A stretch of 64,000 nt of DNA from Klebsiella electrica (lineage in GTDB: Bacteria; Pseudomonadota; Gammaproteobacteria; Enterobacterales; Enterobacteriaceae). Positions 48,101 through 56,384 of the stretch are shown piece by piece; position 1 is the first letter of the stretch; the number at the start of each line of letters is the position of its first letter. The stretch covers positions 1,054,001-1,118,000 of the forward strand of contig NZ_CP041247.1 in NCBI RefSeq assembly GCF_006711645.1, written 5' to 3'. The notes beneath the pieces were generated by a model, which searched no databases, was not told the DNA's origin, and saw only the letters and a list, made by a program, of their open reading frames with translations. A program made the position numbers and the translations under genes.

Positions 48101-49621
48101 TTATTGCACTCCCATAAATTCACGTATGCGGCTCAGCGCCGGGTCTGCCGCGCCGTTGCGGATGCGCTGTGGAGGCACATCGCTCGCCACGACGCCGTTT
48201 TCCATCATCACCACCCGGTCAGAGATGGATAAAGCGAAGTCCATCTCATGGGTGACGATCAGCATCGTCATCCCTTCGCGGGCAAGAGACTGAATCACCT
48301 TCAGCACTTCCCCTACCAACTCGGGATCCAGCGCCGAGGTGGGTTCGTCAAACAACATGATGTCCGGTTTTAACGCCAGCGCCCTGGCGATGGCGACGCG
48401 CTGCTGCTGGCCGCCGGAAAGCTGCCAGGGGTATTTTTCGGCATGGGCCAGCAGGCCGACGCGATCCAGTAGATAGAGGGCCTGCTCTCTGGCCGCCTGC
48501 GGCTCAACCAGCTTGTGATACAGCGGGGCGAGCATGACGTTATCGAGCACCGTGCGGTGAGGAAACAGATTGAAACTCTGGAAAACCATGCCGATACGCC
48601 GCACGCCGGCGCGCATCTGCGGTTTATCCACGATTGCCGCCCCCTTAAGGTAATCTTCGCCATAGAGCACGATCTCCCCGGCATCGATGCTTTCCAGCGC
48701 GTTAATGGTGCGGATAAGGGTGGTTTTACCGGACCCCGACGGCCCGATAATGCTGATGACCTGACCGTTTTCGACTTTCAGGTCGATACCTTTCAGTACC
48801 TGATGCTGGCCCCAGGATTTCTCGATGGCGCGCAGATCGAGCGCCGGCGGGCTGCCGCTGGTGGGTTCGGCTTTTGCCGTAGGCTGCGGTGCCTTCAGCG
48901 ATTGACGCAGGGCTTCACACTCGGCGTCGTTGAAGGTCTGCGGGCGCTTTTGCTGAATATCCAGCATATTCTCCAGCGCCCGGAACAGCCAGGTGAAGAC
49001 CGTCACCACCATGACGTAGTAGACCGCGACCGCCAGCAGCGTCTCCATGACGAGGAAGTTTTGCGCATACAGGCGTTGGCCGGTGAGCAGCAGCTCCGGA
49101 AGTGAAATAACCGATAATATTGAGCTGAGCTTAATAATCGTAATGTATTCATTAATCAGCGTAGGTAACGAAATACGAAACGCCTGCGGAATAATAATTA
49201 AGCGCTGAATGCCAATAAAGCTGAAACTTAATGCGTGGCCGGCTTCGCTTTGTCCTTTCGCTACCGACATTAATCCGCCGCGATGGATTTCCGCCATATA
49301 GGCGGCTTCGGTCACGGTCATCGACACTAATCCGGCAATAAACGGAATACCGAGCAGCGGCTGCGTGGCCGGGAAGAGCTGCGGCAGGTTATAGACAAAG
49401 ACCAGCAGCACCATTAACGGCACGCTGCGGAAAAACCAAATATAGAGTTCGACGGGAACCTTTAACCAGCGCGGGCCGGAGAGTTTCGCGCAGGCTAACA
49501 AAAATCCTAACACCAGGCCAATAAACCAGGACAATGAGCTGACGACAATGACGGTGACACACGCCTGCCAGAATGCCCCAACGCTAAATAATGAGAAAAA
49601 GTATCCCCAATCGAACTCCAT
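48101..49621 (-). CDS. Fused amino-acid ABC permease and ATPase
   Basis: One 506-aa polypeptide joins a HisM/GlnP-type permease and a HisP/GlnQ-type ATPase. Residues 1-~220 have about five helices and the EAA loop ([20 protein letters not shown]). A polar Pro/Ala-rich linker spans ~225-262. The ATPase follows with Walker A GPSGSGKT (293-300), signature LSGGQQQRV and Walker [13 protein letters not shown] homodimer would supply both halves of the importer. It lies 33 bp after a receptor gene and should import the substrate of the guanidino pathway. Confidence 0.9.
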   Translation of the reverse strand: MEFDWGYFFSLFSVGAFWQACVTVIVVSSLSWFIGLVLGFLLACAKLSGPRWLKVPVELYIWFFRSVPLMVLLVFVYNLPQLFPATQPLLGIPFIAGLVSMTVTEAAYMAEIHRGGLMSVAKGQSEAGHALSFSFIGIQRLIIIPQAFRISLPTLINEYITIIKLSSILSVISLPELLLTGQRLYAQNFLVMETLLAVAVYYVMVVTVFTWLFRALENMLDIQQKRPQTFNDAECEALRQSLKAPQPTAKAEPTSGSPPALDLRAIEKSWGQHQVLKGIDLKVENGQVISIIGPSGSGKTTLIRTINALESIDAGEIVLYGEDYLKGAAIVDKPQMRAGVRRIGMVFQSFNLFPHRTVLDNVMLAPLYHKLVEPQAAREQALYLLDRVGLLAHAEKYPWQLSGGQQQRVAIARALALKPDIMLFDEPTSALDPELVGEVLKVIQSLAREGMTMLIVTHEMDFALSISDRVVMMENGVVASDVPPQRIRNGAADPALSRIREFMGVQ

Positions 49622-49654
49622 ACTAACTCCTGTTGCTCATGTGCTTTATTGTAT

Positions 49655-50461
49655 TTAATCGATGCGCTCTAAATTGTATTTCTTGATAATGGCGTCATAT
49701 TTTCCATTGGCTTTTAAGGTGGCTAATGTTGATTTAATGGCGGCCGCCAGTTCGTTATTTCCTTTCGCAATATAAATACCCAGCGGCAACGGGTAGACCA
49801 GCCGCGTGGAGCTGATAGCCAGGCGACCACGACTCTTATCGACAATGATTTGCGCCGCCGGGGCGATTTCTAACTGCGCGTTAATGTTTTTCGATAGCAG
49901 GGCCTGCGAGGCTTCCGGCGCCGTCGGGAACTCCTGAATGCCGATCGCCGGCTTGCCGTTCTTCAGGCAATACTCATCGGAGTGATTTTTCAGGCTGGCG
50001 ACCCAGGCGGTGCCCTGTTGCAGTCCCACCTTGACGCCGCAGAGCTCGTCTTCCGTTTTGGGTTGAATCGTGCTGCTCTTGAGGGCAATGATCGACGCGC
50101 CGGACAGGGCGTAAGGGATCGCATCGGCCTGTTTCAGGCGCTCCGGCGTGACGTACATGCCGGATATCACCGCGTCATATTTCTTGCCGATGCCTAAAAT
50201 CAGACTGGTGAATTTGGTGTCGATCAGCTGCGGCTTCGCTTTTAGCTGTTCGGCAATCAGCGCGGCAAACTCCGGATCGAGGCCAACGATGTTGTTGTTG
50301 CTGTCATAGGATTCAAACGGCGGATAGGTGACCTCCATGCCGACTTTGAAGACGCCATCGGTCAGCAGTTCAGCTGCCTGGGTCAGCGGAGAAAAGCAAG
50401 CGGCGACGGCGATGCCCAAAGCCACACGGCGCGAGAGCGTCTTAAGGGTTTTTTTCATCAT
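49655..50461 (-). CDS. Periplasmic binding protein of the fused transporter
   Basis: A 268-aa SBP_bac_3 receptor with signal peptide (to about TQAAE). It has VGMEVTYPPFESYD, FAALIAEQL and DAVISGMYVTPERLKQADAIPY. It is paralogous to the receptor at 42010-42828, including the Cys pair around ELCGVKVGLQQGTAWV and EYCLKNG. The gene starts with ATGATG after GAGGATAC, so the second ATG may be the better start. It is six bases after the oxygenase gene and 33 before the transporter. Confidence 0.9.
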   Translation of the reverse strand: MMKKTLKTLSRRVALGIAVAACFSPLTQAAELLTDGVFKVGMEVTYPPFESYDSNNNIVGLDPEFAALIAEQLKAKPQLIDTKFTSLILGIGKKYDAVISGMYVTPERLKQADAIPYALSGASIIALKSSTIQPKTEDELCGVKVGLQQGTAWVASLKNHSDEYCLKNGKPAIGIQEFPTAPEASQALLSKNINAQLEIAPAAQIIVDKSRGRLAISSTRLVYPLPLGIYIAKGNNELAAAIKSTLATLKANGKYDAIIKKYNLERID

Positions 50462-50467
50462 GTATCC

Positions 50468-51544
50468 TCACGGGTTATTAACGGTTTTTTGCTGTGCTTG
50501 TTTCTTCAGGTGACCAAAGGTGTGGGTGCCGCGGGCGCGCTCCGGAAGCTGTAGTTCGCCGCGGGTGACTTTCTCACGCAGGTAGCGATAGGTTTGCAGC
50601 GCCTGGCTCCACATATGCTCGCCAATGCTTAATTCCTGGTAGTCGCTGGCTTCTCCGGCGGCTAAAAAATTGGGCAACGGCCGGATCAGCGTGTGGTAAT
50701 CGCAGGCGAAGAACAGCGGGAAGGAGTAGCGTTCCTGCGGTACCTTGCGAACACGGTGGGCTGTAGCAACAAATGTGCCAGCGCTTAATACTTCCAGCAT
50801 GTCGCCGATATTGATCACGAAAGCCTCTTCACCGGCGGCGCTCTTCACCGGCGGCGCATCGATCCAGACGCTTTCTTCGTTCAGCACTTCCAGGCCCGGC
50901 TGGTCGGCGAGCAGCAGGGTGAAGCACTCGTAATCGGTGTGTGCACCAATACCGGGAACATCCTCGGCGCTGGCATCAAAGGGGTAGTGAATCAGGCGCA
51001 GCTTGGACGGCGGGCAGGTCACCAGCGCCTTGAAATATCCTTCCTGCAGGCCAAGGGCGAGGGCGAAGGCGTCAAACAGGCGATGGCCGAGGGCGAAAAC
51101 CGCGTCATAGTAGGCCAGTACCCGGGATTGAAATTCCGCCAGTTCCGGCCACTCGTTGGCACCAATCAGCGGCGTGCCGGCCAGCACAAACGGATGGTCG
51201 TCCGCCGCCTGGAAACCAATATCGAACGCCTCTTTATGGTCCGGTTTGCCGGAGCCGTAAATCTCTTCGCCTTCGGGGACGTAGCCTTTATGGCTGCGCG
51301 AATGGCCAATGTAGTACTGCATCTTTTGTTCCATCGGCAGGGCGAAGAGCGTTTTGGCCGCCGCGCGGATGCCAGCGATCAGTTCAGGGGCAATACCGTG
51401 ACCGGTGATATAGAAAAAGCCGACTTCGCGTGCCGCTTTGCCAATCGCATCGGCGACGGCCTGGCGCTTTGCCAGACTGCTGCTGCTCAGGTCGCCAATA
51501 TCGATGGTCGGTAATTCAGTGAAAGAATTTTTCGCAACGCTCAT
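50468..51544 (-). CDS. 2-Oxoglutarate/Fe(II) oxygenase, isopenicillin N synthase family
   Basis: A 358-aa non-heme iron oxygenase. The iron ligands are His202 and Asp204 in GAHTDYE and His263 in TAHRVRKV. Arg272 and Ser274 in ERYSF are the 2-oxoglutarate anchor. The N-terminal DIOX_N part has IDIGDLSS and GFFYITGHG. The segment GYVPEGEEIYGSGKPDHKEA is like that of ethylene-forming enzyme and the homoarginine hydroxylase clade. It sits between a TIM-barrel gene (4-bp overlap) and the receptor gene, so it likely hydroxylates the imported guanidino compound. That substrate is inference. Confidence 0.88.
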   Translation of the reverse strand: MSVAKNSFTELPTIDIGDLSSSSLAKRQAVADAIGKAAREVGFFYITGHGIAPELIAGIRAAAKTLFALPMEQKMQYYIGHSRSHKGYVPEGEEIYGSGKPDHKEAFDIGFQAADDHPFVLAGTPLIGANEWPELAEFQSRVLAYYDAVFALGHRLFDAFALALGLQEGYFKALVTCPPSKLRLIHYPFDASAEDVPGIGAHTDYECFTLLLADQPGLEVLNEESVWIDAPPVKSAAGEEAFVINIGDMLEVLSAGTFVATAHRVRKVPQERYSFPLFFACDYHTLIRPLPNFLAAGEASDYQELSIGEHMWSQALQTYRYLREKVTRGELQLPERARGTHTFGHLKKQAQQKTVNNP

Positions 51545-52404
51545 TTCTGCAGTTCCTTTTCGGTTAACGATAAAAACTCGGCAAAATGCTGCTGTTCATG
51601 TGTAGCCATCCACGCATTCAGCGACCACAGGTCGGCCACCGGGACGTTGGTGAACGGTAGATGATGCAGATAGCCATCGGGGCCGAACTCGGGCGTCAGC
51701 GTGGTGTGCTGATACCCGCGTCGGCGCTGCGAGTGCCAGATTTGCTGCCAGAAACGCTGCTGAAACTGCAGCGCAGCCTGATATTCCGGGGCCGCCGGAT
51801 GGGGCACCTGCGGCCCCTGGTCGTAACCGGCGCGGGCCTGAATGTGGTGTACGCGGTCGATAAACGCGCTGAAATCATCGCAGGGGTCATCCAGCAGACG
51901 CTCGCTCACCACAAGCCAGTGGCTGATGTCGGCGGTAAACCGCAACTGCGGCAGCTGCTGGATAATCTCGAGAGTCAGCCACGGGCTATACAGCGAGGTG
52001 GCGCGATGGGTCTCAAAGCTGCAGGTCAGCTCATAGGCCGCCGCCAGTTCGTGGGCCTTGCCGAGGAAATCCACCTGCTGCGCCAGCGGCCAGCGGTCGT
52101 TACCGGCCAGCAGATTAACGAAGCGCGGGTTCAGCGCTTTGGCGTCATCAAAACGACCTTTCAGGCGTTCAAGATGCTGCCGGGGCGTGTCGGCCTGAGC
52201 GGGGATCACGCCACCGCCGCTGAACACGATAGCGATATACTCCAGCGCCGATTCCTGCAGGCGTCGGGCCAGCGTCTGCTGCTCTTCCGGGGTCAGCGGT
52301 ACGCGTGCTTCGATGCCGCCGCAGCCGACGCTTTTCAGCTCGCTGACCGTTTGCTGCCACGGGGTGGTGACGCCCCAAAGCGTACGAAAAACCGTGAGTT
52401 GCAT
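51541..52404 (-). CDS. Sugar phosphate isomerase/epimerase-like TIM barrel
   Basis: A 287-aa protein of the AP-endonuclease-2/IolE-type TIM-barrel family. Visible metal-site-like segments are CSFETHRAT, FTADISHWLV and HHIQARAGYD. Such proteins isomerise, epimerise or dehydrate small polar molecules. It overlaps the oxygenase gene by 4 bp and starts 12 bp after the guanidinobutyrase-like gene. No precise reaction can be named. Confidence 0.83.
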   Translation of the reverse strand: MQLTVFRTLWGVTTPWQQTVSELKSVGCGGIEARVPLTPEEQQTLARRLQESALEYIAIVFSGGGVIPAQADTPRQHLERLKGRFDDAKALNPRFVNLLAGNDRWPLAQQVDFLGKAHELAAAYELTCSFETHRATSLYSPWLTLEIIQQLPQLRFTADISHWLVVSERLLDDPCDDFSAFIDRVHHIQARAGYDQGPQVPHPAAPEYQAALQFQQRFWQQIWHSQRRRGYQHTTLTPEFGPDGYLHHLPFTNVPVADLWSLNAWMATHEQQHFAEFLSLTEKELQK

Positions 52405-52416
52405 GAGCCGAATCCC

Positions 52417-53367
52417 CTATGGATATTTCACGCCGGGCAGGACGCAGAGCATTTCGTACAGCAGGTTTGCCGCCAACTGGGAGGTGTTGCCGCTGATGTC
52501 GTAAGGCGGCGAGACCTCGACCAGATCGCAGCCAATCAGGTTCAGGCCGCGGCAGCCGCGGACGATTTCCAGTGCCTGAATAGATGTCAGGCCGCCAACT
52601 TCTGGCGTGCCGGTACCGGGCGCCCAGATAGGGTCGAGGCTGTCGATATCGAAGCTGAGATAGACCGGGCCATTGCCCATCTGCTGGCGGACTTCAGCCA
52701 TCAGCGGGGCGAGAGACTTGTGCCAGCACTGCTCCGCCTGTACCAGACGAAAACCCTGGTCAACGCCCCACTGGAAGTCGCCGGCGGCGTAACCCTGGGC
52801 TCGCTGACCAATCTGCACTACCCGTTTGAGATCCAGCAGACCCTCTTCTACGGCGCGGCGGAAGGTGGTGCCGTGGGCGATTTTTTCCCCGAACATTTCA
52901 TCATTGGTATCGGTATGCGCATCGACATGAATCAGGCCAACCGGACCATGTTTTTTTGTCAGGGCGCGCAGGATCGGCAGGGTGATGGTGTGATCTCCGC
53001 CTAGGGTCAGCGGGATTAGCGGGAAACTATTAAAATCCGTGTAGTAATCCTCGATAATCTGCACCGATTTGAGCAGGTTGTAGGTATTTATCGGTACGTC
53101 GCCAATGTCGGCCACCGACAGCGATTCGAAAGGTGCCGCCCCGGTTGCCATGTTATAGGGGCGAATCATCACCGATTCGGCGCGGATATAGCGCGGCCCG
53201 TAGCGGGTGCCGGATCGCTGAGAAGTACCGATGTCTAATGGGATGCCGACGAATGCCGCATCAAGTCCCTGTAAATTTTCAATAAACGGCAGGCGCATCA
53301 TCGTTGCGCGGCCGCCAAAACGTGGCATCTCGTTGCCACCCTGCGGTTGATGAAAGACGTTATCCAT
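52417..53367 (-). CDS. Guanidinobutyrase-like ureohydrolase
   Basis: The 316-aa protein is close to Pseudomonas GbuA, which splits 4-guanidinobutyrate into urea and 4-aminobutyrate. MDNVFHQPQGGNEMPRFGG, SGTRYGPRYIRAESVMIRP and YNMATGAAPF are as I remember for that family. Metal ligands are His126, Asp149, His151, Asp153, Asp240 and Asp242. AGGAGCTGCA precedes the chosen ATG; the longer upstream frame is discarded. It leads the eight-gene block and is divergent from a LysR regulator 112 bp away. Confidence 0.9.
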   Translation of the reverse strand: MDNVFHQPQGGNEMPRFGGRATMMRLPFIENLQGLDAAFVGIPLDIGTSQRSGTRYGPRYIRAESVMIRPYNMATGAAPFESLSVADIGDVPINTYNLLKSVQIIEDYYTDFNSFPLIPLTLGGDHTITLPILRALTKKHGPVGLIHVDAHTDTNDEMFGEKIAHGTTFRRAVEEGLLDLKRVVQIGQRAQGYAAGDFQWGVDQGFRLVQAEQCWHKSLAPLMAEVRQQMGNGPVYLSFDIDSLDPIWAPGTGTPEVGGLTSIQALEIVRGCRGLNLIGCDLVEVSPPYDISGNTSQLAANLLYEMLCVLPGVKYP

Positions 53368-53479
53368 TGCAGCTCCTGAATCTGACACACCAATACTCGA
53401 CAGAGAGATAGTGCGAAAGATGAGCTGGACTTTACATCGTCTGGCGTAAATACTTAGTTCATTTATTGGTGAACTAATC

Positions 53480-54391
53480 ATGCTCAACGACGGCAGTCTC
53501 AACATTCGACAGCTGCAGGTTTTTGAGGCGGTGGCGCGCCTGGAAAGCTATAACAGAGCCCAGCAGGAGCTGGGTATTTCGGTATCGGCAATCAGCAACG
53601 CGATGTCTCAGCTGGAAGGGCAACTGGGGTTCAGCCTGTGCCAGCGCGGGCGCGGCGGCTTTGCGCTGACCGAGAAAGGGCAGCAGTTTTTACAGCAGGC
53701 GATTCGGGTGCTGAGCGAGCTGAACGAGCTGGAGCGCCAGTCGGCGCTGCTGAAAGGCGAGCACAGCGGCACGATTTGTATCTCAACGCTGGACTCGATT
53801 GAAACTGAAACCGCGCTGTCGCTGCCGGTGGTCCTGCGTAGCTTCAGCGATAAGTTCCCCCATGTGCATATCAAGCTGATTATCCGCACCCCGGCGGAGC
53901 AGCTGAACGGCGTGCTGAACAACCATATCGATTTGGCGATCGGCAGCTACAACTCCCAGGTGCATAACATTATCAGCGAGCCGCTCTATCGCGAGCAGCA
54001 CTGGCTCTACTGCAGCGATCTTCATCCGATGTTTTTCAGCCGCCAGCTTGATAAAGAGCATATCAGCCAGTGTCCGCTGGTGACCCGCAGCTACTGGAAT
54101 ACCAGCGATCTGCGTCGGCGCGGTTTCAATAAAGGCAGCGCCACCGTGGAAACCGTCGATGCGCAGCTGCTGCTGATTCTCTCAGGGAAATATATCGGCT
54201 ATCTCCCTGAGCATTACGCCTGGCCGTGGATCAAAGAGAACCGGCTGCGGGTGTTACTGCCTAATGAATTTGGCTTTCAGTCGCCGTTTTCGGCGATCTG
54301 CAAACGCGGGCGCAGTAACGAGCCATATCTGAAAGAGTTTCGCAATTTGCTGAAGAAGAATACGGTGGCCAGGCCGAAGTGGAACTATTGA
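53480..54391 (+). CDS. LysR-family regulator, second paralogue
   Basis: A 303-aa LysR protein with HTH at ~8-65 (NIRQLQVFEAVARLESYNRAQ) and effector domain after ~95. It is paralogous to the regulator at 39987-40889. It is divergent from the guanidinobutyrase-like gene and probably activates that operon in response to its substrate, as GbuR does in Pseudomonas. The comparison is from memory. Confidence 0.89.
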   Translation: MLNDGSLNIRQLQVFEAVARLESYNRAQQELGISVSAISNAMSQLEGQLGFSLCQRGRGGFALTEKGQQFLQQAIRVLSELNELERQSALLKGEHSGTICISTLDSIETETALSLPVVLRSFSDKFPHVHIKLIIRTPAEQLNGVLNNHIDLAIGSYNSQVHNIISEPLYREQHWLYCSDLHPMFFSRQLDKEHISQCPLVTRSYWNTSDLRRRGFNKGSATVETVDAQLLLILSGKYIGYLPEHYAWPWIKENRLRVLLPNEFGFQSPFSAICKRGRSNEPYLKEFRNLLKKNTVARPKWNY

Positions 54392-54518
54392 GGGGGGAGT
54401 CTGGCGCCCCCGGAGCGCAGCGCGGCAAATGTTGGGTATTGCCGTTTTTCCGCGCCTGTGGCTGAATATTGAACACCCTTAACAGGCATTATTTATCTCC
54501 AGAGGAAGGAGCTGAACG

Positions 54519-54866
54519 ATGGCATTTGAAGAGAAGAAGAAAAAAGCGCTTGCGCTGATGGAAGAGAAAAAGATGTGGCGGAGCAACTATGCGCCTCCGC
54601 TGCTGCGTCTTTTCTGGAAAGCCGGAGGTAAAATGCCGCCGCCGCCGTTTGCCCCGTTCTGGCTCAATATGCTGTTTTTCGCCGTCTGGTTTGGCCCTTT
54701 ATGGGGCGTTTTTATGTGGTTCAGCACCTGGCAAAGTGAAGGCTATAGCGCCTCAGGCGCGCTGTTCGCCAGCGCGACCGCCGGGGTCTTATTCGGCTTT
54801 TTTATGGCGCTGTTTCATGTCTGGCGTAAGCGCGCCAACAAGCTGCCGGACTGGGATCGTCTGTAG
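54519..54866 (+). CDS. DUF6404-type small membrane protein
   Basis: A 115-aa protein: a charged N-terminal helix rich in Lys and Glu, a proline cluster (KMPPPPFAPFW), then two membrane helices (~48-68 and ~80-102). GAGGAAGGAGC before the ATG is a strong ribosome site. The family has no known function. It stands alone between the guanidino island and oqxR. Confidence 0.75.
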   Translation: MAFEEKKKKALALMEEKKMWRSNYAPPLLRLFWKAGGKMPPPPFAPFWLNMLFFAVWFGPLWGVFMWFSTWQSEGYSASGALFASATAGVLFGFFMALFHVWRKRANKLPDWDRL

Positions 54867-55051
54867 CGATAAACGTGGGCGGTTAAATACCCTGGATGGC
54901 GACAGGTGTGGTGCGGAAAGTGTCTTTTAGGCAACGGGTAGCGCGTAGATTGCTTCAAAAAAATGACCGTATTTGTTATATTGTTGTTCATTGCTTATTC
55001 ACCTCTGCGGTGCCAAAAAGAACAAGATTCACCGCAACCCAGGAAGATAAA

Positions 55052-55528
55052 ATGTTAGATTATCGCTTCCCGACAGCTTTGCAGATGGTTCTCAGCGTAG
55101 CGATGGCGGAGCAGTTGGGTCAACGTTCGACGAGTGCGATTCTGGCCTACGGACTGGAAGCCAACCCGAGCTTTATCCGCAAATTAATGGTGCCGCTCAC
55201 CCGTGACGGTATTATTGTCTCCACGCTGGGACGTAACGGTTCCATTCACCTTGGTCGCCCGGCGGAGAGCATCACCCTGCGTGATATCTACGTGTCGGTG
55301 ATTGAAGATAAAAAGCTGTGGGCGTCGCGGCCCGATGTGCCGGCCCGCTGCGTGGTCAGCGCCAACGCCTGCTGGTACTTCAAGTCTATCGCCGACGAAG
55401 CAGAGCAGGCTTCTCTGGATGTATTAGCCCGCCATACCGTGGCAAGCGCGCTGGAAAAGGTCAAAAAAGGCGATACCAGCGGCTGCGATCTGCTACCGGA
55501 ACTGGATACTCTGAAAAAAGCGCATTAA
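55052..55528 (+). CDS. oqxR: Rrf2-family repressor of oqxAB
   Basis: A 158-aa Rrf2-type regulator with an N-terminal winged helix (FPTALQMVLSVAMAEQ, NPSFIRKLMVPLTRDG) and cysteines at CVVSANACWY and GCDLLP. Its position downstream of oqxB and its family match OqxR, the repressor whose loss raises OqxAB and multidrug resistance in Klebsiella. AGGAAGATAAA fixes the start at MLDYRF; a longer frame upstream is rejected. No truncation is seen, so repression should be intact. Confidence 0.9.
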   Translation: MLDYRFPTALQMVLSVAMAEQLGQRSTSAILAYGLEANPSFIRKLMVPLTRDGIIVSTLGRNGSIHLGRPAESITLRDIYVSVIEDKKLWASRPDVPARCVVSANACWYFKSIADEAEQASLDVLARHTVASALEKVKKGDTSGCDLLPELDTLKKAH

Positions 55529-55547
55529 TCCTGCCGTCAGCGTAAAA

Positions 55548-55568
55548 ACGCCTTCACTCAGAAGGCGT
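55548..55568 (+). terminator. Hairpin after oqxR
   Basis: ACGCCTTC / GAAGGCGT, 8 bp with a 5-nt loop, lies 20 bp after the stop. It lacks a T run, so termination may be incomplete. Confidence 0.5.
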
Positions 55569-55590
55569 CGCTTGTTGATAAACGCGAGTT

Positions 55591-56310
55591 TCTTACATTG
55601 CCCGGCGGCGCTTCGCTTGCGCGGGCCTACAGAGATTGTGCCATCCCTGGTAGTGCGGGTTTTGTTGGCCAACAGAGCTTGTGTTATTGCTTGATAGTGT
55701 GGGTTTTGTAGGCCGGGTCAGGCGTCAGCCGCCACCCGGCAAAACGCGGGTGCGATGTTCAAAACCGCTTTGCCCCCAATGTCCATCTTCATACCGAAGG
55801 CGCAGGCTGTTGGCAAAGCGCAAGCGTCTTACATTGCCCGGCGGCGCTTCGCTTGCGCGGGCCTACAGAGCTTGTGCCATCCTTGGTCGCATGGGTTTTG
55901 TTGGCCAACAGAAATTGCGTCATTGCTTGATGGTACGGGTTTTATTGGCCAACAGAGCTTGTGTCGTTGCTTGATAGTGTGGGTTTTGTTGGCCAACAGA
56001 GGTTGTGTCATTGCTTGATGGTACGGGTTTTGTAGGCCGGGTCAGGCGTCAGCCGCCACCCGGCAAAACGCGGGTGCGATGTTCAAAACCGCTTTGCCCC
56101 CAATGTCCATCTTCATACCGAAGGCGCAGGCTGTTGGCAAAGCGCAAGCGTCTTGCATTGCCCGGCGGCGCTTCGCTTGCGCGGGCCTACAGAGCTTGTG
56201 CCATCCGTGGTAGTGCGGGTTTTGTTGGCCAACAGAGCTTGTGTTATTGCTTGATAGTGTGGGTTTTGTAGGCCGGGTCAGGCGTCAGCCGCCACCCGGC
56301 AAAACGCGGG
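55591..56310. repeat. Nested REP/44-bp repeat array
   Basis: Three copies of a composite unit. Element A (TCTTACATTGCCCGGCGGCG..., starts 55591, 55827, 56151) and inverted element B (TTTTGTAGGCCGGGTCAGG..., starts 55704, 56028, 56264) are REP-type hairpins. Between A and B are units of about 44 bp with the palindrome TGTTGGCCAACA: two, four and two copies. The A-to-A distances are 236 and 324 bp, differing by exactly two 44-bp units. A conserved ~77-bp link joins B to the next A twice. Open frames across it are shadows of the repeat. No other feature is seen between oqxR and oqxB. Confidence 0.9.
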
Positions 56311-56342
56311 AGCAATGTTCAAAAGCGGTTTGTCATTCGTTT

Positions 56343-56369
56343 CCGCCTTCAAGCAGAAGGCGGTTTTTT
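56343..56369 (+). terminator. Terminator at the oqxB side of the repeat array
   Basis: CCGCCTTC / GAAGGCGG (8 bp, 5-nt loop) plus six T on the plus strand. It faces transcripts coming from oqxR and the array. On the minus strand it is only a hairpin 16 bp after the oqxB stop. Confidence 0.8.
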
Positions 56370-56384
56370 GTTGTCGGCAGCTGC

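Noticed and set aside
55681..56271. Small open frames across the repeat array with near-identical proteins
   Set aside because: They repeat because the DNA repeats; they are Arg/Pro-rich, lack ribosome sites and span REP hairpins.
55591..56310. CRISPR array
   Set aside because: The 44-bp units are adjacent without unique spacers, their sequence varies between copies, and no cas genes are nearby.
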